Shown: piece after piece, positions 27,908 through 37,382 of the stretch
How the letters are laid out: every line of letters starts with the position of its first letter
Position numbering within the stretch: position 1 is the stretch's first letter
NCBI RefSeq assembly: GCF_900074915.1
Contig: NZ_LT222319.1
Location: forward strand, 2,885,001-2,949,000
Direction: 5' to 3'
Origin: Pseudomonas cerasi
Lineage (GTDB): Bacteria > Pseudomonadota > Gammaproteobacteria > Pseudomonadales > Pseudomonadaceae
Length of the DNA: 64,000 bases
The notes under the pieces: model-generated
The model's database searches: none
Seen by the model: only the letters and a program-made list of their open reading frames with translations
What the model was told of the DNA's origin: nothing
Translations under genes and position numbers: made by a program

Positions 27908-29684
27908 AACGTGCCTCCGTGGCCCACGGCGACGCAAGACGCACATAGTTGGCTTCGCGGTCGGCCTTGGCGGCGAGCCGGACCTTGAGGTTGGTTTTGC
28001 AGGCAATCGACTGGCCTGCGATCAGCGCGTCCAGCTCGGGCGCAGGCAGCACCAGTTCATCACGGATACGCTGCAATTGCCGCTCGACGCGCTGCCACAT
28101 CAGTGGTGCCAGGTGCGGGCGCTCCCAGCTCAAGGCCAGCACGGCTTCGGACAGGTTGTTGATCAGCAGGCAATAGGTAATGCGGTTCCAGCCCTGTTCG
28201 CGGCTGTAGAGCAGCGACTGGCGAATTCTCGGGTGCAACCCCACCTGAATCGCCTTGATACCCAGCTCTTCGGTCAGCTTGACGCCTTCAAAGTCGCGCA
28301 ACAGCAGCTGTTGCGGGCGTCCGTTGTCGTGAATCAGCACCGCATTCTGCAAGTGCGGCTCCATCACGATGCCGTGATTGAAGAACAACGCCATGACTGG
28401 GTTCAGCAGCAAGGCCTGGTACTCATCGAACCAGTCCAGCAGATGCTGGTCCTCAAGCTCCCCGCCATTGAAACGCTGGAGGAAGTCGTGCACCAGTGGG
28501 CGTGAACGCAGATCACGAGCGAACAGTGTGCCCGCCATCACGCTGCTGTCGGCGCCGGAGCGGCGGCAGAAGTTTTCCCGCAGAATGGCGCCGGTCTGCT
28601 CGCGGAACCAGTGACCGTCAGCCTCGCTCGCACCTTTGGGCGCCCAGCTCATCGAACCGGGTTCGGCGACTGTGGACAGCCCACCGAGGGTTTCCGGACG
28701 AGTCTGCTGCAGGCGCTGAAACAGTTCGTCGATGATCAGCGTGCTCTCCAGTTCATACCATGCGTTTTTCCTCACGCAGTTGGTGATGCGCACATTCAGC
28801 GAACCCTTGATGAAGTAGTCGTGCCCCTCGATGTACCAGGTGCGCATCGACGCCGTCGGGCTGGCCAGCAGCCCACTGGCACCCAGGTCCGAGATATCCC
28901 CCAGCTCAAGTAGCCTTTGCACGCGGCGGTCCTGCATGAACAGTTGCGCCTGTACCGGATGCATGCAGATCAGCGCATGCCCGGGCCGGGCCCGCGATTG
29001 GTCCGCGAAGCCTGACATCACCTCGGCTTCGCTCAAGCCATTGGAGGTGATTCGCAGCCCTTCCAGCGGCACTTCGAACAGATGCAGCGCGGTCTGCGCC
29101 TGAAACTCCGGGGCGTAGGTCTCCTGCGCCAGATGCTCAGGCCACAGGCGCGCCTTGGGCGCCGGATGGTTGGGGTGGCCGAACCACAAACCCTGCTCAC
29201 TGGCCAGATAGCCGCTGAGCGGTGCCGGATGCTGACCGGTCATGTTGTGCGCAACGATGGCAGCAGTCAGGTGCTGGCTTTGCAGGACCTGATCCAGCAG
29301 TTCGTCATTGCTGGCACGGGTCATGTGCTCACAGGCGGTCAGCAGTTGCCGGGCGAATTCGGCGAACGCCAGACAGCGCCAGGTGCCCTGCCCCTGACGA
29401 GCGTAGACATCGGAAAGGTAGCGATGGCTGCCCAGGTGGTCGCGGCGGTCCACCAGAACAAAGAACTGCTGCTGATTGGGCAGGCTGATGGTGAGCGGAA
29501 TGCCCTTCCATTGCCCGCCATCGACGAAACTGCCAGGCGCTATGCCTTGCATGCCTTCAGGCCAGGTGTAATGCAGGCACTCTTCCGGCAGTGCGAATTC
29601 CTTGATCAGGCAATTGAGTAACGCGCGAGTGGTTGCCAACTCGCTCACCATGTTTGATAAGACGGTGCGATCGGTATTAGTCAT
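27900..29684 (-). CDS. acsD: NIS siderophore synthetase AcsD
   Basis: About 594 residues from ATG 29684 (GGAG 5-6 bases upstream); a longer reading to 29759 has no ribosome site. This matches the AcsD length from Dickeya as I recall. IucA/IucC blocks: ICMHPVQAQLF, SPTASMRTWY with the ATP-binding Ser/Thr/Arg cluster, KGSLNVRITNCVRK and MEPHLQNAVLIH. AcsD is the founding structurally solved NIS enzyme; it activates citrate and couples it to serine or ethanolamine as an early step. A 195-base gap separates it from acsF. Confidence 0.91.
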   Translation of the reverse strand: MTNTDRTVLSNMVSELATTRALLNCLIKEFALPEECLHYTWPEGMQGIAPGSFVDGGQWKGIPLTISLPNQQQFFVLVDRRDHLGSHRYLSDVYARQGQGTWRCLAFAEFARQLLTACEHMTRASNDELLDQVLQSQHLTAAIVAHNMTGQHPAPLSGYLASEQGLWFGHPNHPAPKARLWPEHLAQETYAPEFQAQTALHLFEVPLEGLRITSNGLSEAEVMSGFADQSRARPGHALICMHPVQAQLFMQDRRVQRLLELGDISDLGASGLLASPTASMRTWYIEGHDYFIKGSLNVRITNCVRKNAWYELESTLIIDELFQRLQQTRPETLGGLSTVAEPGSMSWAPKGASEADGHWFREQTGAILRENFCRRSGADSSVMAGTLFARDLRSRPLVHDFLQRFNGGELEDQHLLDWFDEYQALLLNPVMALFFNHGIVMEPHLQNAVLIHDNGRPQQLLLRDFEGVKLTEELGIKAIQVGLHPRIRQSLLYSREQGWNRITYCLLINNLSEAVLALSWERPHLAPLMWQRVERQLQRIRDELVLPAPELDALIAGQSIACKTNLKVRLAAKADREANYVRLASPWATEARYA

Positions 29685-29879
29685 GTCTGCTCCACAGTCG
29701 CCTTTACGCTGACCGTTCAAATGACGTCGCAACAAACGTTGATTTATCGCTTGCGGCACAACAATCGAGCTGTCGAGGGGCGATAAGTTCGCCCAGCCAA
29801 ACGTTGTGTGCGGTGTTGTTTCAATCGTGATATCAGTGTCACGATGATGGGCTGTTTATGCCTTGCTTATTACGAACTT
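29685..29879 (-). promoter_or_regulatory. acsF-acsD gap with 22-base inverted repeat
   Basis: The only sizeable gap inside the biosynthetic part of the locus. It contains ATCGTGA (29824-29830) and TCACGAT (29839-29845), perfect 7-base arms around an 8-base spacer. It could be an operator, a processing hairpin or a partial terminator that adjusts acsD relative to acsF. No Fur-like sequence is obvious here. Confidence 0.35.
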
Positions 29880-31256
29880 TTATTTACGTAGCTGGGACAG
29901 TGCCGCCTTGAGCGCTTGTTCAAAACGCTGGATCACCAAGTGGCATTGCTCTTCGGTAATAATCAACGGCGGCAATAAGCGAATGACGTTGCCATTGCGA
30001 CCACCGCGTTCAAGTAACAACCCCTGTTTGAAACAATGCTGCTGAATGGCGACAGCCAGGTCCGGGTCCATCGGCAGGCTGCCGAGGCGGTCAGCCGCTT
30101 TGCGCTCATCGACAATCTCGATGCCCAGCATCAGGCCGCGGCCGCGCACATTGCCGATCGCCCGATAGCGTTGTTGCAACAGACCGAGCTGTTCCTTGAG
30201 CCAGTCGCCACGTTTTGCGGCCTGGCCAGCGAGGTTCTGTCGCTGCAGCACTTCAAGGGTCGCCAGGCCGGTGGCCATGGCCATCTGGTTGCCACGAAAG
30301 GTGCCGGCATGATTGCCCGGAGACCAGGCGTCGAACTCGCGTTTGAAACCCAGCACTGCCAACGGCAGACCGCCGCCGACCGCCTTGGACATGACGATGA
30401 CGTCGGGTTCGATCCCGGCGTGTTCGAAGGCAAACATCTTGCCGGTACGGCCAAAACCGGCCTGCACTTCATCCAGAATCAGCAGAATGCCGTGCTTGCG
30501 GGTGACTTCGCGAATCTGGCGCAGCCATGCCGCAGGTGCCGGATTGACACCGCCCTCGCCCTGCACCGCTTCCAGAATTACCGCGGCCGGGAGCGACACA
30601 CCACTTTCCACGTCTTCGATGAACTGGGTGAAGTAATAACTCAGTGCTTCAGTGCCGGCCTCGCCGCCAATGCCCAGCGGGCAACGGTATTCGTGGGGAT
30701 ACGGCAGGAACTGCACACCGGGCATCAGGTTAGCGACAGCGTTTTTTGGCGCCGTGTTGCCGGTCAGCGCCAGGGCGCCGTGGGTCATGCCGTGGTAGGC
30801 GCCGGAAAAGCTGATGATGTTATGACGGCCGGTGGCGGTCTTGGCCAGTTTGATCGCGGCTTCGACGGCGTCGGCCCCGGACGGACCACAGAATTGCAGG
30901 CAGTAATCACGCCCCTGTCCTGGCAGCAGACTCAGCAGCGTTTCGCTGAAGGCGTCCTTGACCGCAGTGGTCAGGTCAAGGGTGTGCATCGGCATGCCCG
31001 AGGTCAGGAAGCTGTCGAGACTGGCCATGATAGCTTCGTGATTGTGTCCCAGTGCCAGTGTTCCGGCGCCGGCCAGGCAGTCCAGATACGTGGTGCCTTC
31101 GACATCCGTGACCCATACGCCATGTGCCTTGGCTATCGCCAATGGCAACTTGCGCGGGTAACTCCTTACATTCGATTCAAACTTGCTCTGCCTGTCCAGA
31201 TAGTTGGCATTGGTTTTCTGCGACGTCGTAGAGTGCAATAAGCCATTATTCAACAT
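29880..31256 (-). CDS. acsF: L-2,4-diaminobutyrate:2-oxoglutarate aminotransferase AcsF
   Basis: About 458 residues from ATG 31256, chosen because GAGG lies 8-9 bases upstream and because the longer ORF to 31298 would run through the Fur-like site. Class III PLP aminotransferase: [13 protein letters not shown] near the N-terminus, [16 protein letters not shown], the [14 protein letters not shown] block and the PLP lysine in [11 protein letters not shown]. It makes diaminobutyrate from aspartate semialdehyde for achromobactin assembly. It is the first biosynthetic gene after the receptor and has its own regulated start region. Confidence 0.9.
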   Translation of the reverse strand: MLNNGLLHSTTSQKTNANYLDRQSKFESNVRSYPRKLPLAIAKAHGVWVTDVEGTTYLDCLAGAGTLALGHNHEAIMASLDSFLTSGMPMHTLDLTTAVKDAFSETLLSLLPGQGRDYCLQFCGPSGADAVEAAIKLAKTATGRHNIISFSGAYHGMTHGALALTGNTAPKNAVANLMPGVQFLPYPHEYRCPLGIGGEAGTEALSYYFTQFIEDVESGVSLPAAVILEAVQGEGGVNPAPAAWLRQIREVTRKHGILLILDEVQAGFGRTGKMFAFEHAGIEPDVIVMSKAVGGGLPLAVLGFKREFDAWSPGNHAGTFRGNQMAMATGLATLEVLQRQNLAGQAAKRGDWLKEQLGLLQQRYRAIGNVRGRGLMLGIEIVDERKAADRLGSLPMDPDLAVAIQQHCFKQGLLLERGGRNGNVIRLLPPLIITEEQCHLVIQRFEQALKAALSQLRK

Positions 31257-31283
31257 CTGTAAGTCCTCGCTGGATTTCCGGAT

Positions 31284-31302
31284 GCAAATTATTATCATTT
31301 AC
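31284..31302 (-). promoter_or_regulatory. Fur-box-like site upstream of acsF
   Basis: On the minus strand the core reads AAATGATAATAATTT. Aligned by eye to the 19-base consensus GATAATGATAATCATTATC, the site GTAAATGATAATAATTTGC matches at 14 positions. It lies about 28 bases upstream of the acsF start, where Fur-Fe(II) would block the promoter. The interval 31257-31604 otherwise holds only AT-rich sequence and no ORF I can support. Confidence 0.65.
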
Positions 31303-31604
31303 TCAAAAGTGCAACCCATTATTTCGAAAACAAAGATGAAATTTAAATGAACGCTTCTGCGCGCCTGACAATGAATAAGGCACACAGTTATACCGACAGA
31401 ATTAATCGGTATCACTCAATGTGCCACTATTGAAAGTGGCCATTTGTTATTCTGGCATATGACAAAGCAGTCTATTTAAATAACAGACTGTGGTGTCGCC
31501 GTGTTGAGGTTGATTATTTAATGCTGCACACAGGTTATCCCTCGATGAGGACTGCCGGTCGTTCGCTATACACGTGAGCCCTTCCCTGGGCGTCGCGTAT
31601 CCAC

Positions 31605-34013
31605 TCAGAAACCGATGGTGGCCGACAACAGATAGGTGCGCGGTGTCGACAGGGTCAGCCCCGGCTCGCTGTCATCCGACGCGCCGGCCGAGCTCCAGTA
31701 GTACTTGTTCATCACGTTCTCGACGTTGGCCCGCAGTGTGATGTCCTTCTGATCGACCTTGAAAGCATACCGCGCACCGACGTCGAAACGCTCCGATGAG
31801 TCGATGCTTTTGCTGTTGGCCTGATCCAGATACTGCGAACCGGTGTAGATGCCCCGTCCGGTCAGGGTCAGACCGTTTACGCCCGGAACGTCCCACTCGG
31901 CCCCCAGATTGACGTTGTATTTGGGGGTAGCCGGTGCGCGATTGCCGTCGAATGTGCCATTGACGGTGTTGGTCAGTTCGCTGTCGATGTACATCACCCC
32001 GCCCAGCAGACGGAAGCCCTTCATCGGCTCACCGAACATGGTCAGCTCGACACCGTCGTTACGGCGCTTGCCGTTCGGGCCGAACACACGGGAGGTGGTA
32101 TTGGTCTCGTAGGCCGGTTGTTTGATACGGAATACACTGGCGGTGAAGGCGAATGACCCCAGGTCATATTTGGCGCCGACCTCGACCTGACGACTGACGA
32201 ACGGCGGGAAGATCTGGTCTTCGTTCACCGAGGTCGACGGAGCGATCTTGCCCTGGCTCAGGCCTTCCATGTAATTGGCGTACACCGAAAAGTCGTCGGT
32301 CACCTTGTACAGGATGCCGCCTGATGGTGAGACCTTTTCCTCATCGTAGGCGGTGTCGCCTTTCACGCCATCGGTCCAGTCATCAACCTTGACACGCTGC
32401 CAGCGGGCGCCGAGTGTCAGCAGCAGACGGTCCTCGAAAAAACCTAGCGTGTCAGTCAGCGCCACACCGCTGAAGCGGTTCTCGGTGTAAACCTTAGAGT
32501 CGGCCCGCGTGGGATTCGAGGGGGTCGGCGTGTCGACCGGGTTGTAAAGATTGCTCGGCGCTGCCGCGTAGCGTGCACCACCGTTTTCAAAGTCCATATA
32601 GAAATAGCTGGCAGCCAGATTGACCTCGTGGCTGACCGGCCCGGTAGTGAACCAGCTGCGCGCGCCGGCAGTGGCTGTGCGCACATTTTCGTCACGGGTG
32701 AAATCGCGTGGTTGAACGCTGAAGTCGCCTGCATCGTTGGTGACCGATACCGCATGGCGCAGGAAGTCATGGTTACTTTTGCGCGCGCCGACACCGCCGT
32801 AGAGCATCACCGAGTCGCTGAGGTCATATTCGGCATTCACTGCGCCGAACGTGTCCTTGGTGCGCGCCTTGCTCCAGGACTGCGCATAGTTGTCACGCAC
32901 ATCGTTGGCGTTGGGCACCTTCGCGTTGGCACCGACCTGCACGCGTTCCTGCGGAGCATCGGTGTCGCGTTCAGTGTGCCCGATGTCCGTCGACAGACGC
33001 AGGCGATCACCACGGAAATCCAGGCCCAAAACGGCCATGTCGCGATCAACGCTCTGGTGATCCCATTCAGTGTCGCCGGACTGCTTCACGCCGTTGAAAC
33101 GAATCCCGAACTTGTCGTCTTCGCCAAACCGACGGGCTACATCGACTGCAGCACCCACCTGCCCCTTGGAGGCATAGCTGGTGGTGAGCTCGGTGATCGG
33201 TTTATCCGTCGCGCGCTTGGGGACCACGTTGATCCCGCCGCCGACACTGCCTCGCGGCGAAATGCCGTTGATCAACTGGCTCGGCCCCTTGAGGATATCC
33301 ACCCGTTCGGCCATTTCCATGTCGATCGTGTAAGTGGGCAGAATGCCGTACAGGCCGTTGTAGGAAACGTCGCTGTTGAACAGGCTGAAGCCGCGAATCG
33401 TGAACTGCTCGTAACGCCCGCCTGCGGGGTTGGTGGCACGCACTGACGGGTCACTGGCGATCAGGTCGCCCAAGGTTCGGGCCTGCTGGTTTTTCACCGC
33501 GTCCTTGGTGTAGGTGGTCATGCTGAACGGCGTTTCCATGAAGTCGCGCGAACCCAGCATGCCTTGCGAGCCTTTGCGTGCCACTTGGCCGCCTGCGTAT
33601 TCCTGGCCATCGGTAGAGCCGCTGTCACCGACAATCGAGGTGGGTGCAAGTTGCAGGCCTGCGCTGGCGCTGTCAGGTGCCGGGATCAGCGTGTAGGCCT
33701 GCTCCCCGACGGGCATCAGCTGCAGGCCGGAGCCTTGCAGCAGGCGCGCAAAGCCTTCCTCGACCGCGAACTCGCCGGACAACCCCGAACTGTTCCGCCC
33801 ATTCACCAGCGCAGGGTCTACCGACAGGTTGACCCCGGCCTGCCCGGCGAAACGGGTGAGCGCAGCGCTCAGGCTGCCGGCCGGCACCTCATAGGCGCGT
33901 CTGCCCGATGTGTCGGCCCAACTGGTCGAGACGAATAACGGACTGGAACTCAACGTCAGCAACAGGCTGAAATGCAAAAGTGGACGCAAACGGTAGGAAG
34001 ACACTGCGGACAT
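31605..34013 (-). CDS. TonB-dependent ferric-siderophore receptor with STN signalling domain
   Basis: About 802 residues from ATG 34013 (GAGAG about 10 bases upstream). A signal peptide (LLHFSLLLTLSSSPLFVSTSWA) is followed by an STN domain (YEVPAGSLSAALTRFAGQAG), which marks transducers that signal to a FecR protein. The plug has DLIASDPSVRATN, FTIRGFSL and the DILKGPSQLINGI block, then a 22-strand barrel ending in a terminal aromatic residue (TYLLSATIGF). With the sigma and FecR genes upstream it forms a cell-surface signalling set, expected to bind ferric achromobactin and induce its own genes. Ligand identity is inferred from context. Confidence 0.9.
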   Translation of the reverse strand: MSAVSSYRLRPLLHFSLLLTLSSSPLFVSTSWADTSGRRAYEVPAGSLSAALTRFAGQAGVNLSVDPALVNGRNSSGLSGEFAVEEGFARLLQGSGLQLMPVGEQAYTLIPAPDSASAGLQLAPTSIVGDSGSTDGQEYAGGQVARKGSQGMLGSRDFMETPFSMTTYTKDAVKNQQARTLGDLIASDPSVRATNPAGGRYEQFTIRGFSLFNSDVSYNGLYGILPTYTIDMEMAERVDILKGPSQLINGISPRGSVGGGINVVPKRATDKPITELTTSYASKGQVGAAVDVARRFGEDDKFGIRFNGVKQSGDTEWDHQSVDRDMAVLGLDFRGDRLRLSTDIGHTERDTDAPQERVQVGANAKVPNANDVRDNYAQSWSKARTKDTFGAVNAEYDLSDSVMLYGGVGARKSNHDFLRHAVSVTNDAGDFSVQPRDFTRDENVRTATAGARSWFTTGPVSHEVNLAASYFYMDFENGGARYAAAPSNLYNPVDTPTPSNPTRADSKVYTENRFSGVALTDTLGFFEDRLLLTLGARWQRVKVDDWTDGVKGDTAYDEEKVSPSGGILYKVTDDFSVYANYMEGLSQGKIAPSTSVNEDQIFPPFVSRQVEVGAKYDLGSFAFTASVFRIKQPAYETNTTSRVFGPNGKRRNDGVELTMFGEPMKGFRLLGGVMYIDSELTNTVNGTFDGNRAPATPKYNVNLGAEWDVPGVNGLTLTGRGIYTGSQYLDQANSKSIDSSERFDVGARYAFKVDQKDITLRANVENVMNKYYWSSAGASDDSEPGLTLSTPRTYLLSATIGF

Positions 34014-34082
34014 AGAGGGAAGCTCTCGTATTTTTTGTGCACTTACCTGGAATGACCAGCGAGACAAAAAAAAGGGACAGCA

Positions 34083-35048
34083 TTACGCACTATTTTTTGT
34101 CGAAATGTTTTTTCGAGGCACCAGGGTCACCCAATAACGCGTGCGCATCTGCACGTCCACCGGCAGACTGGCCGCCAGCAAGGACAGCACGCGGTCGGTA
34201 TTGTCGAGCCTGAAACTGCCGGTCACTCGCAGGCTTTCCAGCTCAGGTTCCCAGCGCAGCAGGCCCGGACGGTAACGACTCAGCTCGCGAAGGAAATCGC
34301 CCAGTGACTGGTTCTGCGCGCTCAGCACATCGTCGCGCCAGCCAGGCAGCAAGGCGTCGAAGGCACTGACAGGACCTATGCCGCTCTGCTTCAGCGTGAC
34401 CTGCTGCTGCGCATTCAAGGCCAGCACCGGCCCGCGCAGGGGATAAAGCTGCACCGTGCCGCTGACGACCGAGACCCTGCAATCGCTGGCGTTGAGACGC
34501 ACACAGACTTCACTCCGGCCAACCGCGATGCGCCCGTAAGGACCGTTGATGGTCAGCGGCGCGCTGCCAGGCACCTTGAGGGCTATTTCGCCCCGTACAA
34601 GGGTGATTGCCCGGGCGCCCATATCCACGTTCACCGCACTGTCGGTATTCAGTTGCAACATGCTGCCATCGGCCAGCGACAGGCGCTTGTGCTCGCCGAC
34701 TGCGGTTTGCAGGTCGGCACGCCAGACATCCAGCGGCAATTGACGCCCCAGCAGCCAGACTGCAGGGACCAGTGTCACGGCGCCCAACGCTCTTTTTAGC
34801 GTCGCACGCCTGGCCTTGTCAGGACGATCCAGCGTCGCCATGGCGAGGTTGGCAGGCAGACCGAAAAAACGCTGACGCAGCTGTTGGGCCTTTTGCCAGG
34901 CGCGTTCGTGACTGGCGGAGCTGTCACACCAGTGTTGCAGCATGGCGTGATCTTCATCGCTGGCACCACCGGATTCCAGAAGCGCCAGCCACTGCGCCGC
35001 TTTGCGTACTACCTCGCGTTCTTCGGTAGAAGGTGCCGGGCGAATCAC
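34083..35048 (-). CDS. FecR-type anti-sigma/sigma regulator
   Basis: 321 residues, GTG start overlapping the sigma stop (GTGA). An N-terminal cytoplasmic DUF4880 region (AAQWLALLESGG, then Trp-rich SHERAWQKAQQLR) binds sigma. A single hydrophobic helix follows (about residues 90-105, ALGAVTLVPAVWLLG), then a periplasmic FecR domain (VDMGARAITLVRGEIALKV) and a C-terminal STN-like part that contacts the receptor. It passes the signal of a loaded receptor to the sigma factor. The order sigma-FecR-receptor is standard. Confidence 0.9.
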   Translation of the reverse strand: MIRPAPSTEEREVVRKAAQWLALLESGGASDEDHAMLQHWCDSSASHERAWQKAQQLRQRFFGLPANLAMATLDRPDKARRATLKRALGAVTLVPAVWLLGRQLPLDVWRADLQTAVGEHKRLSLADGSMLQLNTDSAVNVDMGARAITLVRGEIALKVPGSAPLTINGPYGRIAVGRSEVCVRLNASDCRVSVVSGTVQLYPLRGPVLALNAQQQVTLKQSGIGPVSAFDALLPGWRDDVLSAQNQSLGDFLRELSRYRPGLLRWEPELESLRVTGSFRLDNTDRVLSLLAASLPVDVQMRTRYWVTLVPRKNISTKNSA

Positions 35049-35554
35049 CAGTCCACCAGCAAACAGTGCTCGTAGGCTTGTGCCATATAGCGTTTGACGG
35101 TGCGTTCGGAAACACTCAGGCGTTCAGCGATTTCCCGATAGCCCAGCCCCTCGAGCTGACTCCAGAGAAACGCCCGCCGCACCACTGCCGACAGGCCATC
35201 GAGCAGCTCGTCCAGCGCCTGCAGGGTTTCCAGAAGCAACCAGCGCTGCTCCGGCGACGGCACGCTTTCTTCTGGCAACTGCGCCAGCGCTTCCAGATAC
35301 GCCTGTTCAAGGCTGCGACGCGTGTAGAAATTACTCAGCAGCCGCTTGCCCACGGTCAGCAGGTAGGCACGCGGCTCCTGCATATCGGCGATCTGCTGGG
35401 AGCTGGAGAGCACGCGCAGGAACGTATCCTGACTCAGGTCAGCCGCATCCCAGGCATTGCCCATGCGTCTGCGCAGCCAGCTTTCCAGCCAGCCATGATG
35501 ATCGCGGTACAGGGAATGCAAGGTCTGCTGTGATAGCGTCGCTGCTTGAGTCAT
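35045..35554 (-). CDS. FecI-type extracytoplasmic-function sigma factor
   Basis: About 169 residues from ATG 35554 (AAGGCG 6 bases upstream); the ORF extends to 35653 without support. Region 2: DLSQDTFLRVL and PRAYLLTVGKRLL. Region 4: LEGLGYREIAERLSVSERTVKRY, the -35-recognising helix-turn-helix. As a FecI-like sigma it should direct RNA polymerase to the receptor and probably the acs promoter when released by FecR. A Fur-like sequence lies just upstream, so iron starvation would start the loop. Confidence 0.9.
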   Translation of the reverse strand: MTQAATLSQQTLHSLYRDHHGWLESWLRRRMGNAWDAADLSQDTFLRVLSSSQQIADMQEPRAYLLTVGKRLLSNFYTRRSLEQAYLEALAQLPEESVPSPEQRWLLLETLQALDELLDGLSAVVRRAFLWSQLEGLGYREIAERLSVSERTVKRYMAQAYEHCLLVDW

Positions 35555-35586
35555 GTCAAACGCCTTGAGCGATGGGATGCGCCAAA

Positions 35587-35612
35587 TGAGACTGATTCTA
35601 ATTAGTGTTATA
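35587..35612 (-). promoter_or_regulatory. Possible Fur box upstream of the sigma gene
   Basis: AT-rich element, on the minus strand ATAACACTAATTAGAATCAG. It resembles loose Fur repeats (NAT-A/T-AAT hexamers) and sits 33-58 bases before the sigma ATG. The match is weaker than the acsF site; the position and the iron-related operon are the main support. Confidence 0.4.
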
Positions 35613-36090
35613 TCCCGAGTCCACGCTCTTTTTTTCAAAAAGCCCATCGCCACTGCGTGAAATCGGGGCTGTCAGCCCGCAACACGTTGATCCGCGCTGC
35701 ATCCGGGCGATTCACCTGCACGACAAATGAGCGCTGAAAAAGCGCCCTTCGTGTCCTGTTTGTATCCTTTTCGACGTAAAGTCGGACTGTGGCCGATGAC
35801 CAGGCAGCTTGCCGCGGCTCATTCAACAGAGCGTGACCAGGATGTGGTTCCGCATGTTGGTAGCAGAGGACCTCTTAGGACCTTGGCCAAACAATGCGAT
35901 CGAGCGCAACTCGCTCATGAATGAGCGCCGCAATCACAGCAACGAGCCCCCTGGCTCTTTTCATGCTGCTTCGAATTTGATGTAAGGTGTGATGGGTAAT
36001 GAATATTGAGAAGGCCAGTCATTTGGAAGTTTGAGGTTAGGCGTAATCATTGCGCATAAACAGGACGACTATTAAAAACGGACGAACGCT
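35613..36090. other. Non-coding gap between sigma gene and MFS gene
   Basis: Nearly 480 bases between divergent genes. A 63-codon minus-strand ORF (35635-35826) has no recognisable family or ribosome site. Near the MFS gene, GCGTAATCATTGCGC (36041-36055) is an inverted repeat with one mismatched pair, about 36 bases before the start, so a possible operator. The gap marks the edge between the achromobactin locus and the accessory block. Confidence 0.5.
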
Positions 36091-37335
36091 GTGCACACCC
36101 TTCCCTGCTCAAACAAAAAGATACTGTACATATTTGCTTCGGTGGGCGTGCTGATTGCGCTCTCCGAAGCGGTATACGACTTGGCATTTGCCAACTTGAC
36201 GTACACGTTGACGGGCTCAACCCTGTCCGTCATGACGACGTATGCAATAGGTTACAGCGCTGAAATACTGGTCACCCTGCTAGGGGCGGGGTTTATTGAT
36301 CGATTTGATAAATGGAAGCTGTTCATCGCCACGCAGATCATAAATATCATTGTTTTTACGGTGGCTGTTACGACCCTTTCGACGCCAGGCAGTTCTGTCG
36401 AACAGGTATGGTTATTTGCTTTCCTGGTTGACCTCGTGCATCAGTACGTCCGGCTTATCATGTTTTCCTTTATTCCTTTCCTCTTTTCAAGAGAGGAGAT
36501 AATACGGGGCAATGGCTTTCTTGCAATTATCAACGGCGTCGCCAGAGCGGTAGGGCCTGCCATTGGTGCGCTGGTGATTTTCCAGGTCGGCTTGTCCATG
36601 GCTCTTACTGCCTCAATCGTCTTCATGATGGGCGCTTTGTTTCTTGCGCTCAGTCTGTGGTCAGTGGCCGCAGGCACGAGTGTTACCCGCCCCGATGTCG
36701 AGTCTTCATCATTCAAAGCGCGTTTCCAGGAAAGCGTGACCGGCGCTTCGATGGCAACCGTGAACCTTCTAAGGTCCTCGCAGTGGCGTAATTTCCTTGT
36801 CTCTTACTCTACCTGCGTTCTGGTGATAAGCGTGCTGGCGCTCTTATGGATTCCTTTTCTCCGAGATTTCCATGCGTTTTCTCCCGAGCAAACAGGTTAT
36901 CTTTATGCGCTCGGAACCACTGGCGCAGTGCTGGGAGGATTTACGATGTCGTCTTTCCAGGACAAAAGCCTAATCACCACTATACTGTCCGCCCACGCGT
37001 TAATGTTCGCCGGTATCGCAATGACCCTGTGGTTCCGAGGAAGTTTCTTATGGGTGGCTGTCGGTATGTTTCTATTCCAGTTTGGCACTACTGTGTATTT
37101 TCGCAGTACAGCTAGCGCCATTCAGCTTACGTTACCCAAGGAAATCATTGGAAGCTGGTACGGCGCCATTGATTTCATGAGTCGTTTTGCAGGGCTGGTG
37201 GGCGTTATTCTGGCCGGTTGGTCATACGATTGGATCGGCGCGTACTGGGTGTATTCCGTGTTGTTGGGGCTCCTTGTCCTAAGCGGACTGGCATGGAAGG
37301 CAGGAAATCAGGTCGCCTGGTTGAGCCCTTCCTGA
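36091..37335 (+). CDS. MFS transporter, AT-richer than neighbours
   Basis: 414 residues, GTG start, 10-12 hydrophobic helices. An MFS_3-like layout is suggested by FIDRFDKWKLF in the first cytoplasmic loop and by AIINGVARAVGPAIG in helix 5. Such transporters export siderophores or drugs, or import small solutes; the substrate is unknown. A 60-base line counted by eye (36121-36180) is about 52% G+C, visibly below the flanking genes. With divergent orientation and no operon partner, this suggests separate acquisition. It converges on another MFS gene 47 bases downstream. Confidence 0.8.
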   Translation: MHTLPCSNKKILYIFASVGVLIALSEAVYDLAFANLTYTLTGSTLSVMTTYAIGYSAEILVTLLGAGFIDRFDKWKLFIATQIINIIVFTVAVTTLSTPGSSVEQVWLFAFLVDLVHQYVRLIMFSFIPFLFSREEIIRGNGFLAIINGVARAVGPAIGALVIFQVGLSMALTASIVFMMGALFLALSLWSVAAGTSVTRPDVESSSFKARFQESVTGASMATVNLLRSSQWRNFLVSYSTCVLVISVLALLWIPFLRDFHAFSPEQTGYLYALGTTGAVLGGFTMSSFQDKSLITTILSAHALMFAGIAMTLWFRGSFLWVAVGMFLFQFGTTVYFRSTASAIQLTLPKEIIGSWYGAIDFMSRFAGLVGVILAGWSYDWIGAYWVYSVLLGLLVLSGLAWKAGNQVAWLSPS

Positions 37336-37382
37336 ATGAGGCTCCCGGGTTGTTCGCTCTGTAATCGCACCCAAGCGACCAA

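Noticed and set aside
35830..35940. Possible insertion-sequence remnant
   Set aside because: Short protein-like scraps only; no transposase motif or terminal inverted repeats could be identified.
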